Assembly (NCBI GenBank): GCA_033549305.1
Contig: JAWSUV010000016.1
Location: 1-32,581 of the forward strand
Reading direction: 5' to 3'
Length of the DNA stretch: 32,581 nt
Origin: Anoxynatronum sp033549305
GTDB taxonomy: Bacteria; Bacillota; Clostridia; Peptostreptococcales; Tindalliaceae
Shown piece after piece: positions 8,908 to 16,173 of the stretch (position 1 is its first letter; each line of letters begins with the position of its first letter). Position numbers and translations under genes: made by a program. Under the pieces are notes generated by a model, which searched no databases, had not been told where the DNA came from, and saw nothing but the letters and a program-made list of their open reading frames with translations.

Positions 8908-9486
8908 GTGCCGTTGACAGATGCTCAGATTGTGGAGAACATCCTGCAGGGAGATTCTTCCGGTTTTCAGGAGTTGGTGATCCGTTACCAGAAGCCGGTC
9001 TTTGGTATTTGCTACCGCATGCTGCGGCAGCGTGAAGAAGCGGAAGATCTATCACAGGAAGTTTTCATCAAAGCATACCGTTATCTCCGCCAATACAATC
9101 ATGAACACAAATTTTCCTCATGGATCCTGAAAATTGCCACCAATACCTGCATTGATGCCATCCGAAAAAACCGGGTGGAGACCATGCCCCTGGATGATGA
9201 AATCAAAACCAACCAGGAAGATGTGAGTGCAGAGCGGGCCTTTTTACAGGAAGAAGCCCACCGGGAAATTGAATCGGCCATAGCCGCTCTGCCGCCGGAT
9301 TACCGGGTGGTTGTCCTGTTGTACCATCACCACGGTCAGAGCTATCAACAAATAGCTGATCATCTGGATGTTCCCATATCCATGGTGAAAAACAGGCTGT
9401 TTCGGGCCCGGAAGCTATTGAAAGAATCATTGAAAAAATTGAAGGAGGAAACCCTATGGACTGCCGAACAAGTTCAGAAATCATGA
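8908..9486 (+). CDS. ECF-type RNA polymerase sigma factor
   Basis: This is an alternative sigma factor of the extracytoplasmic-function group (RpoE/SigW-like), directing RNA polymerase to a small regulon after an envelope signal. The 192-aa protein has region 2 (FQELVIRYQKPVFGICYRML, then AEDLSQEVFIKAYRYL and FSSWILKIATNTCIDAIRK) and region 4 (IAALPPDYRVVVLLYHHHGQ, then SYQQIADHLDVPISMVKNRL). The start is GTG 8908, preceded by GAGGTGG. The last 31 nt overlap the anti-sigma gene, giving tight coupling. It interrupts the t6A gene set. Confidence 0.95.
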   Translation: MPLTDAQIVENILQGDSSGFQELVIRYQKPVFGICYRMLRQREEAEDLSQEVFIKAYRYLRQYNHEHKFSSWILKIATNTCIDAIRKNRVETMPLDDEIKTNQEDVSAERAFLQEEAHREIESAIAALPPDYRVVVLLYHHHGQSYQQIADHLDVPISMVKNRLFRARKLLKESLKKLKEETLWTAEQVQKS

Positions 9487-10043
9487 TAAAATGGATGGAC
9501 GGTCCACTGGCTGAACCGGAAGAAAAACAGCTCATGGCTCATATAGAGCATTGTTCCACCTGTCGCCTGGAATATGCAGAATGGCAGGAACTGGCCAGCG
9601 CCTTGTCGGAATTACCGGATCCTGTTCCATCAAGCGGCTTTGAAGCTCGGGTGATGGCAGCCATCGATCCTGCATTGTATGCGGCACCGCAGCGGATTAT
9701 CGCGAAACCTCAAACCGGTCGGTTACTGGTCTGGATGGGGATTCTGGGAATGATCAGTCTGATGCTGGTGGAAACCGCTGCCTGGCTGCAGCACCTGGCA
9801 GTTGGCTGGCTTCACGAAACCGCCACCTATCAGGTGATGACATTCATATATGAACGTTTTATCCTGAGGGGCGTTCTGCTGTTTATATTGCCTCAGAAAG
9901 GTGTTTTTGAATGGCTGGTCCGCTTTGATGCCTCCAGCCACTGGTGGTATATGCTGGGCACGTTCAATCTGGTGATGCTGCTGATACTGATAACGGTTTC
10001 ACTTGACCGTATTTTATTAGGAAGAAGGGGAGAAGTGCGATGA
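9456..10043 (+). CDS. Membrane-anchored zinc-finger anti-sigma factor
   Basis: The product should hold the upstream ECF sigma factor inactive at the membrane until a signal arrives. The 195-aa protein has a ZAS-type zinc motif H29-x3-C33-x2-C36 (HIEHCSTC) in a short cytoplasmic domain. A hydrophobic stretch follows near 89-118 (LLVWMGILGMISLMLVETAA), then a moderately hydrophobic segment near 138-150 and a last helix near 166-186. It starts inside the sigma gene behind AAGGAGG and ends with an ATGA overlap with the next gene. The function follows from the domain and gene order; target pairing is inferred. Confidence 0.88.
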   Translation: MDCRTSSEIMIKWMDGPLAEPEEKQLMAHIEHCSTCRLEYAEWQELASALSELPDPVPSSGFEARVMAAIDPALYAAPQRIIAKPQTGRLLVWMGILGMISLMLVETAAWLQHLAVGWLHETATYQVMTFIYERFILRGVLLFILPQKGVFEWLVRFDASSHWWYMLGTFNLVMLLILITVSLDRILLGRRGEVR

Positions 10044-11014
10044 AAAAGCAAAAAAAGATGTGGGTAGTCGCTATAGCCATCCTTCTGCTGTCAGTTCCGT
10101 TGGCAGTTAACGCCAGTAGTGTCATGAGAGGCCAAATCGTTCAATTTGGAAGCCCGGTATTGGTGGACCCGAACGAAACGATTCAGGGCGATGTGGTCAG
10201 TTTCTTTGGAACAGCCACGATTCAGGGACGGGTGGAGGGGGACCTGGTGGGTTTCTTCAGCCCTGTTCAGGTAGACGGCGGTGAAGTGCTGGGTGACACC
10301 GTGGCGATCTTCGCTCCCCTTTCCCTGCGCAACGCGGCCATTGGCCGTGATGCCATTTCAATATTCGGCGGGATCTCAGCCGATGGGGAAACGAATATTG
10401 ACGGGAGCGCAATTAGTGTGATGGGTTCAGGCTTGGATGTCCGCCAGGCGATGGTCCAGGGTGACCGTATTGACGTGGCAGGTTTCCTGCCCGGAAATAT
10501 CAGCGGCTTAAGCGTACTGGCGATTCTGATTGCACTGTTTCTGGTGGCAAAACAGGTATTGGCCTTTATCGTCGGGGTGTTGGCTATTGTGATTTTTCCA
10601 GAACGTTTTGAGCACATGTCTGATCGTGCCTTCCAGGATATGGGAAAGAAAACCCTGGTGGGTTTCCTTCTAAACATTGGCATCTTTGTCCTCATCGTCA
10701 TCCTGGCGGTGACAGTGGTGGGTGCACCATTAATTCCGTTATTATTTCCTGCCTTTATGCTGCTAGAGTTTGCAGGCAACACCACCATGAAAATTGCTTT
10801 TGGCCGAAAAATCAGCCGGGGATTGGGCCATCGGTGGGGAACGATTCTGGAACTCTTCATCGGAACATTGGTTTATCTCTTGCTTCAGATTACATTAGTC
10901 GGAAATCTGTTTACTTTCATTTTTAAACTCATTGGCATCGGGCAGGTGGTGGACAGCCGATTTGGCGACCAAATACCGGAAGTCCCGCAGGGAGGATTTG
11001 CAGATGCGACTTAA
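10040..11014 (+). CDS. Bactofilin-like (polymer-forming) membrane protein
   Basis: The protein (324 aa) begins with a signal peptide or anchor (MKKQKKMWVVAIAILLLSVP, cleavage plausible after AVNA). Residues 26-150 form a repetitive beta-helix-like region of the polymer-forming type: strands such as GDVVSFFGTATIQGRVEGDL and GDTVAIFAPLSL recur about every 18-20 residues. The C-terminal half has four to five membrane helices (about 155-300). This arrangement puts the repeat region outside the cell. It is translationally coupled to the anti-sigma gene, so it probably belongs to the same envelope-response module, as sensor accessory or output. No enzymatic motif is seen and the precise role is unknown. 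Confidence 0.7.
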   Translation: MKKQKKMWVVAIAILLLSVPLAVNASSVMRGQIVQFGSPVLVDPNETIQGDVVSFFGTATIQGRVEGDLVGFFSPVQVDGGEVLGDTVAIFAPLSLRNAAIGRDAISIFGGISADGETNIDGSAISVMGSGLDVRQAMVQGDRIDVAGFLPGNISGLSVLAILIALFLVAKQVLAFIVGVLAIVIFPERFEHMSDRAFQDMGKKTLVGFLLNIGIFVLIVILAVTVVGAPLIPLLFPAFMLLEFAGNTTMKIAFGRKISRGLGHRWGTILELFIGTLVYLLLQITLVGNLFTFIFKLIGIGQVVDSRFGDQIPEVPQGGFADAT

Positions 11015-12101
11015 TCACATCCAGCCATTGAAACGCAAACCTTTGCATCGGCCTCCGCAAGGCTGGCTGACCTTGGGAATTGAAACCAGTTGTGACGAGA
11101 CGGCCGTGAGTGTGGTGCAGGACGGCCGGAAAGTACTGTCCAATGTGGTGAGTTCTCAAATTCCTGAACATCGGAAGTTTGGAGGGGTGGTGCCGGAGGT
11201 GGCTTCCCGCCAGCACGTGGAAACCATTACTCAGGTGATTGATGAAGCGCTGGAACAGGCTGGAAAAACCCTGCAGGATATTCACCATATAGCCGTTACC
11301 TATGGACCGGGATTGGTGGGTGCACTGCTGGTTGGAGTAGCCGCAGGTAAAGCCCTGGCCTATGGATGCCAATTGCCTCTTAATGGTGTCAATCATATTG
11401 AAGGGCATCTGTTTGCCAACTTTATCCAGAGCCCCGAGCTGGAACCACCCCTGTTGGCACTGATCGTTTCCGGCGGCCATACGCATCTGGTGAAAATGGT
11501 GGATTATGGTGAATATGAGGTCCTGGGAAAAACAAGAGATGATGCAGCCGGAGAAGCTTTTGATAAGGTTGCCCGGGTGCTGGGACTGGGTTATCCCGGA
11601 GGCCCTCTGATTGATGAGGCAGCGCTACGGGGAAATCCACAGGCCATCGATTTTCCGCGGGCATCCCTGGAGGACAACCACTTGGACTTCAGCTTCAGCG
11701 GCCTCAAGTCGGCGGTGCTGAATCACATAAATACTGAAAAAATGAAAGGGAATGCTGTTGTGGTGGTGGATGTGGCAGCCAGCTTTCAACAGGCGGTGGT
11801 GGACGTTTTGGTTGAGAAGACGATAACATGTGCCCGGGAACAAGGGTTGAAGCAGGTGGTACTATCCGGCGGCGTAGCCGCTAACAGCCAGCTGAGGGAA
11901 TCGTTGGCGGCAAGCTGCCGGGAGGAAGGCCTGGCTTTTTATATGCCGGACCTTACTCTGTGTACTGACAACGGGGCAATGATTGCCTGTGCAGGGTATT
12001 ATGATTATTGCCTGGGTATCCGTTCTCGCTGGAACCTGAATGCCGTAGCCAGTCTGGTGATTGGAGAGCGTCAGGAAAAGTGGTTTTTTGAGTTGACATA
12101 A
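11004..12101 (+). CDS. tsaD: tRNA N6-adenosine threonylcarbamoyltransferase TsaD
   Basis: TsaD transfers the threonylcarbamoyl group from threonylcarbamoyl-AMP to A37 of tRNA, working with TsaB and TsaE encoded upstream. The 365-aa product has GIETSCDETAVSVV, the metal-binding HIEGH pair (H131, H135), SGGHTHLV, DDAAGEAFDKVARVLGLGYP and the C-terminal SGGVAANSQLRE and DNGAMIA. ATG 11004 was chosen because GGAGG lies 8 nt upstream; a longer frame from 10932 lacks a ribosome binding site and runs into the upstream gene. This start leaves a 22-residue basic extension before the family core. The first 11 nt overlap the bactofilin-like gene, so tsaD appears to be expressed with the sigma module. 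Confidence 0.95.
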   Translation: MRLNHIQPLKRKPLHRPPQGWLTLGIETSCDETAVSVVQDGRKVLSNVVSSQIPEHRKFGGVVPEVASRQHVETITQVIDEALEQAGKTLQDIHHIAVTYGPGLVGALLVGVAAGKALAYGCQLPLNGVNHIEGHLFANFIQSPELEPPLLALIVSGGHTHLVKMVDYGEYEVLGKTRDDAAGEAFDKVARVLGLGYPGGPLIDEAALRGNPQAIDFPRASLEDNHLDFSFSGLKSAVLNHINTEKMKGNAVVVVDVAASFQQAVVDVLVEKTITCAREQGLKQVVLSGGVAANSQLRESLAASCREEGLAFYMPDLTLCTDNGAMIACAGYYDYCLGIRSRWNLNAVASLVIGERQEKWFFELT

Positions 12102-12288
12102 GTGTATCATATATTCTCTCCGCAGCGGTCGCTATGATGCGATTTCCCTGACTGTATTATGTCAGGAAGGATGAGCCAATGTTACAGCACGCATTGAGGA
12201 TGACCATTTCCACATGAAAATCAATTGGCGATTGACGATGTGTTCTCGGGGGATGGACAATGACGGAGCGTGATTGGCCTGCGGATCG

Positions 12289-12370
12289 TGTGGACAAACA
12301 TGAAAACCTGATATGGCAACGGGTGAAATTGTGGATAACTTTGTGGAAAACAACTGAAAACTGTGGATGA
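12289..12370 (+). other. Cluster of DnaA-box-like sequences
   Basis: Four same-oriented 9-mers occur in 82 bp: TGTGGACAA (12289), TGTGGATAA (12330, exact reverse complement of the DnaA consensus TTATCCACA), TGTGGAAAA (12342) and TGTGGATGA (12362). The other three differ from the consensus by one base each. They lie in the gap after tsaD, which is about 330 bp and holds no supportable gene. A replication-related or DnaA-titration role is inference. Confidence 0.5.
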
Positions 12371-12415
12371 AAAATGGCATCCTTCCGTCAGGAGTCTGCC
12401 GAAAGGATGCCATTT
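12370..12415 (-). terminator. Terminator of the ABC-F gene
   Basis: AAATGGCATCCTT (12372-12384) and AAGGATGCCATTT (12403-12415) form a perfect 13-bp stem. Read on the minus strand it ends in TTTTT, 17 bp beyond the ABC-F stop codon. It could also stop transcripts coming from tsaD. Confidence 0.85.
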
Positions 12416-12432
12416 GAACAATGTTAACATAA

Positions 12433-14376
12433 TCATTCGCTATCCAGTTCGAGGAGGGATTCCCAGCGGTGGTAATCTTTCTCCATTGCTTTCTGGATAT
12501 CCGCTGATTCCTGGTGGATCCGCTTGCTTTCTTCTGCATCAGCATAGATTTCAGGGCGGCACATTAAATCTTCAAGTTCTTTCAAACGCCTTTCATAGCC
12601 ATGAAGGACGGCTTCCAATGCGGCCACTTCATTTTTAAGCGCCCGGTTTTCTTCTCGTTGCTGCCGTTCTTTTTGTTTTTCCTGTTTTTGACGGGTTCGA
12701 TTGGAGTCGGCTGCAGGGGTTTCTTCTTCCAGCGACAGCAGCTGACGTTTTTTCGTCTGATAATCATCGTAGTTACCCAGATAATGAATCAGACCCTCTT
12801 GTGAAAATTCCAGGACAGCCGTAGCGATCCGGTTGATAAAATAACGGTCATGGGAAATAAAAAAGAGGGTGCCATCATAATTCAGCAGAGCATCTTCGAG
12901 ATTTTCTCTGGCTGGAATGTCCAGGTGGTTGGTGGGTTCATCCAGCAGCAGAAGGTTGTGTTTTGATAACATAAGTTTCAGGAGAGAAAGCCTTGCTTTT
13001 TCGCCGCCACTGAGAAGGTGGATGGGGGTAAACACTTCATCTTCAGTAAACAGAAAGGCTCCCAGCCATGTACGAAGCTGGGTTTCATTCAACTGTGGAT
13101 AAGCGCTGTGGAGTTCTTCTATTACTGGGAGAGATTCATCCAGGTTCTTGAGTTCCTGATGATAATATCCAAGGGAAACCTGGTGACCCAACGTCAGAGA
13201 CCCACTATCGGGTAATATGTCCCCGGCGGCAATGCGGAACAATGTGGTTTTTCCGATACCGTTGGGCCCGACCAGTGCAACCCGATCTGTCCGCTGAAGC
13301 GTAAAACTGACATTGGTAAACAGGGGAGATTCACCTTCCCAGCTCATTGACAGATTCTCCGCTGCCAGGACCTGACGGCCGCTGGTGCTATCAACCTGAA
13401 AACTCAATGCTGACAGTGCCGCCTGCTTTGCCTGATGCTGAGGCCTGTCCATTCTGATGAGTTTCTTTTCTCGGCTTTTAGCGCGATTTGCCAGCTTTTC
13501 CGTGCCGTGCTGCTTCATACGGCGCACGATTTCTTCCTGGCGAAGGATCTCTTTTTCAGCTTTACGGGCATTCCGCTCCTGCGCATCCTTAAATGCTGTT
13601 TTCTTTTTTAAGGCTTCGCTGTAACCACCACGATAGTTTGTGACTTTGCCATGCTCGATTTCCAGTGTGCGTTCCGTCACCTGATCTAAAAAATACCGGT
13701 CATGGGAGATGGCTAATACGGTGCCTGTGAAGGTGCGCAGGAAATTTTCCAGCCATTCCACTGATTCAATGTCCAGGTGGTTGGTGGGTTCATCCAGCAG
13801 AAGGATATCAGGACGGGTTAGCAGCAGCCGGCCAAGTGCCAGCCGGGTTTTCTGGCCTCCTGAGAGGGTGAGGACGGATCGGTCAAAATCATCCCCATAA
13901 AACCCCAACCCGTTAAGAACCCCGCGCACTTCACTCCGAAAGCCATATCCATTTTGAGATTCAAAGGTTTCAGTCATGTGAGCATAGTCAGCCATTGTTT
14001 CATTCAACGTTGCATTCACAGATTCGGGGTCTGATGTTTCACCTGCATCTGAAATTGCCTGTTCCAGTTCGCGCAGTTTTTTTTCCATCTCTATGAGGTG
14101 TTCAAACACTCCCAGTACATAGTCATGAACGGTTTCATCAGCTTTCATCTCCGGCATCTGGTGTTGAACTCCCAGGTTCAACTGACCGGGCATGAAAACC
14201 TGGCCTTCATCGCATGCCAGCTCGCCGGTAAGGATTTGAAACAAAGTGGTTTTACCTGCGCCATTAGGACCTACGATTCCCACCTTGTCTCCTCCATTGA
14301 TGGAAAAGGAAATCTGGTCGAAAAGACACCGGGAACCAAAATATTTGGATAATCGGCTAACAGATAGAACAACCAT
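12433..14376 (-). CDS. ABC-F family ATPase (ribosome-associated type)
   Basis: ABC-F proteins have two ATPase domains on one chain and no membrane part; they act on the ribosome as translation factors or antibiotic-protection proteins. This 647-aa protein has Walker A GPNGAGKTT (near residue 36), signature LSGGQKTRLALGRLLL, and Walker B LLLDEPTNHLDIESVEWLE. A long charged linker (about 240-310) corresponds to the P-site tRNA interaction motif. The second domain has GPNGIGKTT, LSGGEKARLSLLKLML and LLLDEPTNHLDIPARENLE. A lysine/glutamate-rich coiled-coil tail fills about 560-647. The start codon has AAAGGAG 8 nt upstream. It resembles the YdiF/Uup-type housekeeping members more than known resistance determinants, but the subfamily cannot be settled by eye. 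Confidence 0.93.
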   Translation of the reverse strand: MVVLSVSRLSKYFGSRCLFDQISFSINGGDKVGIVGPNGAGKTTLFQILTGELACDEGQVFMPGQLNLGVQHQMPEMKADETVHDYVLGVFEHLIEMEKKLRELEQAISDAGETSDPESVNATLNETMADYAHMTETFESQNGYGFRSEVRGVLNGLGFYGDDFDRSVLTLSGGQKTRLALGRLLLTRPDILLLDEPTNHLDIESVEWLENFLRTFTGTVLAISHDRYFLDQVTERTLEIEHGKVTNYRGGYSEALKKKTAFKDAQERNARKAEKEILRQEEIVRRMKQHGTEKLANRAKSREKKLIRMDRPQHQAKQAALSALSFQVDSTSGRQVLAAENLSMSWEGESPLFTNVSFTLQRTDRVALVGPNGIGKTTLFRIAAGDILPDSGSLTLGHQVSLGYYHQELKNLDESLPVIEELHSAYPQLNETQLRTWLGAFLFTEDEVFTPIHLLSGGEKARLSLLKLMLSKHNLLLLDEPTNHLDIPARENLEDALLNYDGTLFFISHDRYFINRIATAVLEFSQEGLIHYLGNYDDYQTKKRQLLSLEEETPAADSNRTRQKQEKQKERQQREENRALKNEVAALEAVLHGYERRLKELEDLMCRPEIYADAEESKRIHQESADIQKAMEKDYHRWESLLELDSE

Positions 14377-14520
14377 GGGATAGACTCCTTTGATGATCGG
14401 ACTTCATATTATTTGTTAAAAATCGAACGAAGTAGGCAGAAAAGCATTTTTTTTTCTTGCAGTTTATATTATAATAAAGAGTGACCATCCTGTCATCCCA
14501 AGAAAATGAGGTGAAGCTTA

Positions 14521-15165
14521 GTGAAAAAAGATGTTAAAAACGTATCGATGGCCGTTATCCGGAGGCTTCCCAAGTACCACAGGCGGTTGAAAGAGTTAAT
14601 GGAGAAGGATGTGACACGGATATCATCCAAAGAACTCAGTACGATGATTGGATTTACCGCCTCGCAGATCCGGCAGGATCTCAACTGTTTTGGCGGTTTC
14701 GGCCAGCAGGGATATGGTTATGATGTCGCGGAACTCTATGGTGAAATCAGCCGGATTCTGGGACTCACAGGAGTATACAACACCATCATTGTCGGAGCCG
14801 GAAATCTTGGTCAGGCCATTGCCAACTATTCCAACTTCGAAAAAAAGGGCTTCCACATGCTGGCTCTCTTTGAGAAGAATCCCCGTCTCATTGGCCTCCA
14901 GATCCGGGATATTCCAGTTATGGATATTGAAGAACTTGAGAGTTTCTGTTCTGACAAAGAAGTGCACATCGGTATCATCTGCACCAACAAGGAAAGTGCT
15001 CAGGATGTGGCAGATACACTGGCGAAACTCCCGGTGAAAGCCATCTGGAACTTTGCACCGGCGGATATTCAGGTTCCGGAATCCATTATACTGGAAAACG
15101 TGCATTTAAGCGACAGCCTTTACATCATTTCCTATATGCTGAAAATGCAGGAAATGGAAGAGTAG
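14521..15165 (+). CDS. rex: Redox-sensing transcriptional repressor Rex
   Basis: Rex senses the NADH/NAD+ ratio and represses fermentation and NADH-reoxidation genes when NADH is low. The 214-aa protein has an N-terminal winged helix (VIRRLPKYHRRLKELMEKDV, then TRISSKELSTMIGFTASQIR) followed by the conserved DLNCFGGFGQQGYGYDV. The Rossmann dinucleotide-binding domain carries GAGNLG at residues 92-97. The C-terminal helix that swaps between dimer subunits is present. GTG 14521 follows GAGGTGAA. A TATAAT at 14470 lies upstream but a matching -35 is not evident. The gene ends before a clear terminator and is transcribed alone. Confidence 0.96.
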   Translation: MKKDVKNVSMAVIRRLPKYHRRLKELMEKDVTRISSKELSTMIGFTASQIRQDLNCFGGFGQQGYGYDVAELYGEISRILGLTGVYNTIIVGAGNLGQAIANYSNFEKKGFHMLALFEKNPRLIGLQIRDIPVMDIEELESFCSDKEVHIGIICTNKESAQDVADTLAKLPVKAIWNFAPADIQVPESIILENVHLSDSLYIISYMLKMQEMEE

Positions 15166-15203
15166 AAAACAGTATCCCGAATTGAATGGTTATCTCAGGC
15201 CGG

Positions 15204-15229
15204 CCGGCTGCACCCAGCCGGTTTTTTTT
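15204..15229 (+). terminator. Terminator after rex
   Basis: A 7-bp GC-rich stem CCGGCTG / CAGCCGG with a CACC loop is followed by eight T residues. Confidence 0.93.
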
Positions 15230-15230
15230 A

Positions 15231-15239
15231 TGGTACAAT
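15231..15239 (+). promoter_or_regulatory. Extended -10 promoter of the MarR-type gene
   Basis: TGGTACAAT matches the extended -10 form TGnTATAAT, directly behind the rex terminator; no -35 is visible, as is common with extended -10 promoters. Confidence 0.45.
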
Positions 15240-15279
15240 ATGAGAGAGAAAACCTAATTTATTTTAACTGGGAGTCAAT

Positions 15280-15762
15280 ATGAGAAACTACTATATCCAA
15301 ATTCATGAATACCTGCAGCGGCTGACAACGCTGGTGGTGCAAACAGACCGAAATGAAATCAATCAGCAGGGAATTTCTGTTAATCTGATGGAGTATGCAC
15401 TGCTTCAGGAATTAAGACGCCGGGAAGGGCAAACCATTCAGGAGATCATGGAAAGTACAGGGAGAAGCCGAAATGAAGTAACTGCCATGGTGCGGCGGCT
15501 GATAAAACAGCAGTTGATCCAAAAAGGACCGGCCTCAGAAGATCGGCGAGTGAGAAGGCTTATTCTTACTGAGACGGGTGGCTGCATGGTGAAGAACATA
15601 GAAACGCAGTCGCTGCGGATGCTGACTGGTCTCCTGGATGATTTTAGCTTTAACGAAGAAAAAGCAGTGCTGAAATTCTTGGTGAAGCTGGACATGCTGA
15701 CACGAAACGAGGAGATTGAAGGGATTCGAAAGCGGGTGGCTGCCCGGATAAAAAACAAGTAG
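15280..15762 (+). CDS. MarR-family transcriptional regulator
   Basis: This 160-aa protein has the MarR architecture: N-terminal dimerisation helices, then a winged helix with LMEYALLQELRRREGQTIQE, the recognition segment STGRSRNEVTAMVRRLIKQQ, and the wing KGPASEDRRVRRLILTETG. A C-terminal helical segment completes the dimer interface. ATG 15280 follows GGGAG. No ligand or target can be deduced. It is a single-gene unit, flanked by the rex terminator and a hairpin shared with the convergent ferredoxin gene. Confidence 0.85.
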   Translation: MRNYYIQIHEYLQRLTTLVVQTDRNEINQQGISVNLMEYALLQELRRREGQTIQEIMESTGRSRNEVTAMVRRLIKQQLIQKGPASEDRRVRRLILTETGGCMVKNIETQSLRMLTGLLDDFSFNEEKAVLKFLVKLDMLTRNEEIEGIRKRVAARIKNK

Positions 15763-15791
15763 CTGCATGGTGGTTTTAAAGGATAAAGAGG

Positions 15792-15816
15792 AAGACAGTG
15801 CCGGATGCACTGTCTT
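15792..15816. terminator. Hairpin between convergent MarR-type and ferredoxin genes
   Basis: AAGACAGTG / CACTGTCTT forms a perfect 9-bp stem with a 7-nt loop. On the minus strand it is followed by a pyrimidine-rich CCTCTTT, on the plus strand by no T-run, so it more likely serves the ferredoxin gene. Confidence 0.6.
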
Positions 15817-15837
15817 GAGGGGAACAATCATTTACTC

Positions 15838-16008
15838 TTACTCAGGCTGCGGGGCATCGACCGGGCAGACATTGGCACAGGCACCACAGTCAATGCAGGC
15901 TTCGCCATCAATGACATAAATGTCGTCACCAGCTGTAATGCAATCAACTGGGCACTCGGGTTCACAGGCACCACAACTGATACAAGAATCGTGAATCACA
16001 TAGGCCAT
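15838..16008 (-). CDS. 2[4Fe-4S] clostridial-type ferredoxin, 56 aa
   Basis: This small low-potential electron carrier would serve soluble oxidoreductases of anaerobic metabolism. Translating the minus strand from ATG at 16008 gives MAYVIHDSCISCGACEPECP followed by a second half ending at TAA (15838-15840). Two classical cluster motifs are seen: C9-x2-C12-x2-C15-x3-C19-P and C38-x2-C41-x2-C44-x3-C48-P, as in bacterial 2[4Fe-4S] ferredoxins of about 55 residues. There is one extra cysteine at 23. AAGGAGGA lies 9 nt before the start, and a good promoter lies further upstream. The gene is divergent from the P-loop/Asp23 gene. Confidence 0.95.
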   Translation of the reverse strand: MAYVIHDSCISCGACEPECPVDCITAGDDIYVIDGEACIDCGACANVCPVDAPQPE

Positions 16009-16069
16009 AACAATGAATCCTCCTTTTATATTGGTTTACAACGGCAGTTAATTCAACTATTCCAAAAAG

Positions 16070-16099
16070 ATTATAGCAGGGAAGCTCAAAAAGGTGCAA
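16070..16099 (-). promoter_or_regulatory. Promoter of the ferredoxin gene
   Basis: On the minus strand TTGCAC (16099-16094), an 18-nt spacer and a perfect TATAAT (16075-16070) precede the ferredoxin by about 60 bp. Confidence 0.7.
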
Positions 16100-16135
16100 G
16101 TCAAAAACAGGGAGTTTGGCTGAAAAAGGCTCCAA

Positions 16136-16154
16136 TATAATGAGAATCATTCTA
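16136..16154. promoter_or_regulatory. Fur-family operator overlapping a -10 box
   Basis: TATAATGAGAATCATTCTA matches 15 of 19 positions of the classical Fur box GATAATGATAATCATTATC and contains the 7-1-7 inverted repeat TGAGAAT-C-ATTCTAA (one mismatch). Its left end is itself a TATAAT at 16136-16141, 33 bp before the ATG of the P-loop gene, though no good -35 is visible. Which Fur paralogue (Fur, PerR, Zur) would bind is unknown. Confidence 0.5.
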
Positions 16155-16173
16155 AATGACGGGGGGTTGGCGC

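Noticed and set aside
10267..10860. 197-codon minus-strand frame
   Set aside because: Antisense to the bactofilin-like gene, whose start, coupling and domain features are convincing.
12162..12545. 127-codon minus-strand frame downstream of tsaD
   Set aside because: It overlaps the end of the ABC-F gene and its terminator and has no recognisable motif or ribosome binding site.
14412..14429. Possible Rex operator TTGTTAAAAATCGAACGA upstream of rex
   Set aside because: The left half TTGTTAA is perfect but the right half matches only 4 of 7 positions of TTAACAA, too little for a claim of autoregulation.
15805..16140. 111-codon plus-strand frame
   Set aside because: It is antisense to the 56-aa ferredoxin, whose two CxxCxxCxxxCP motifs and ribosome binding site are decisive.
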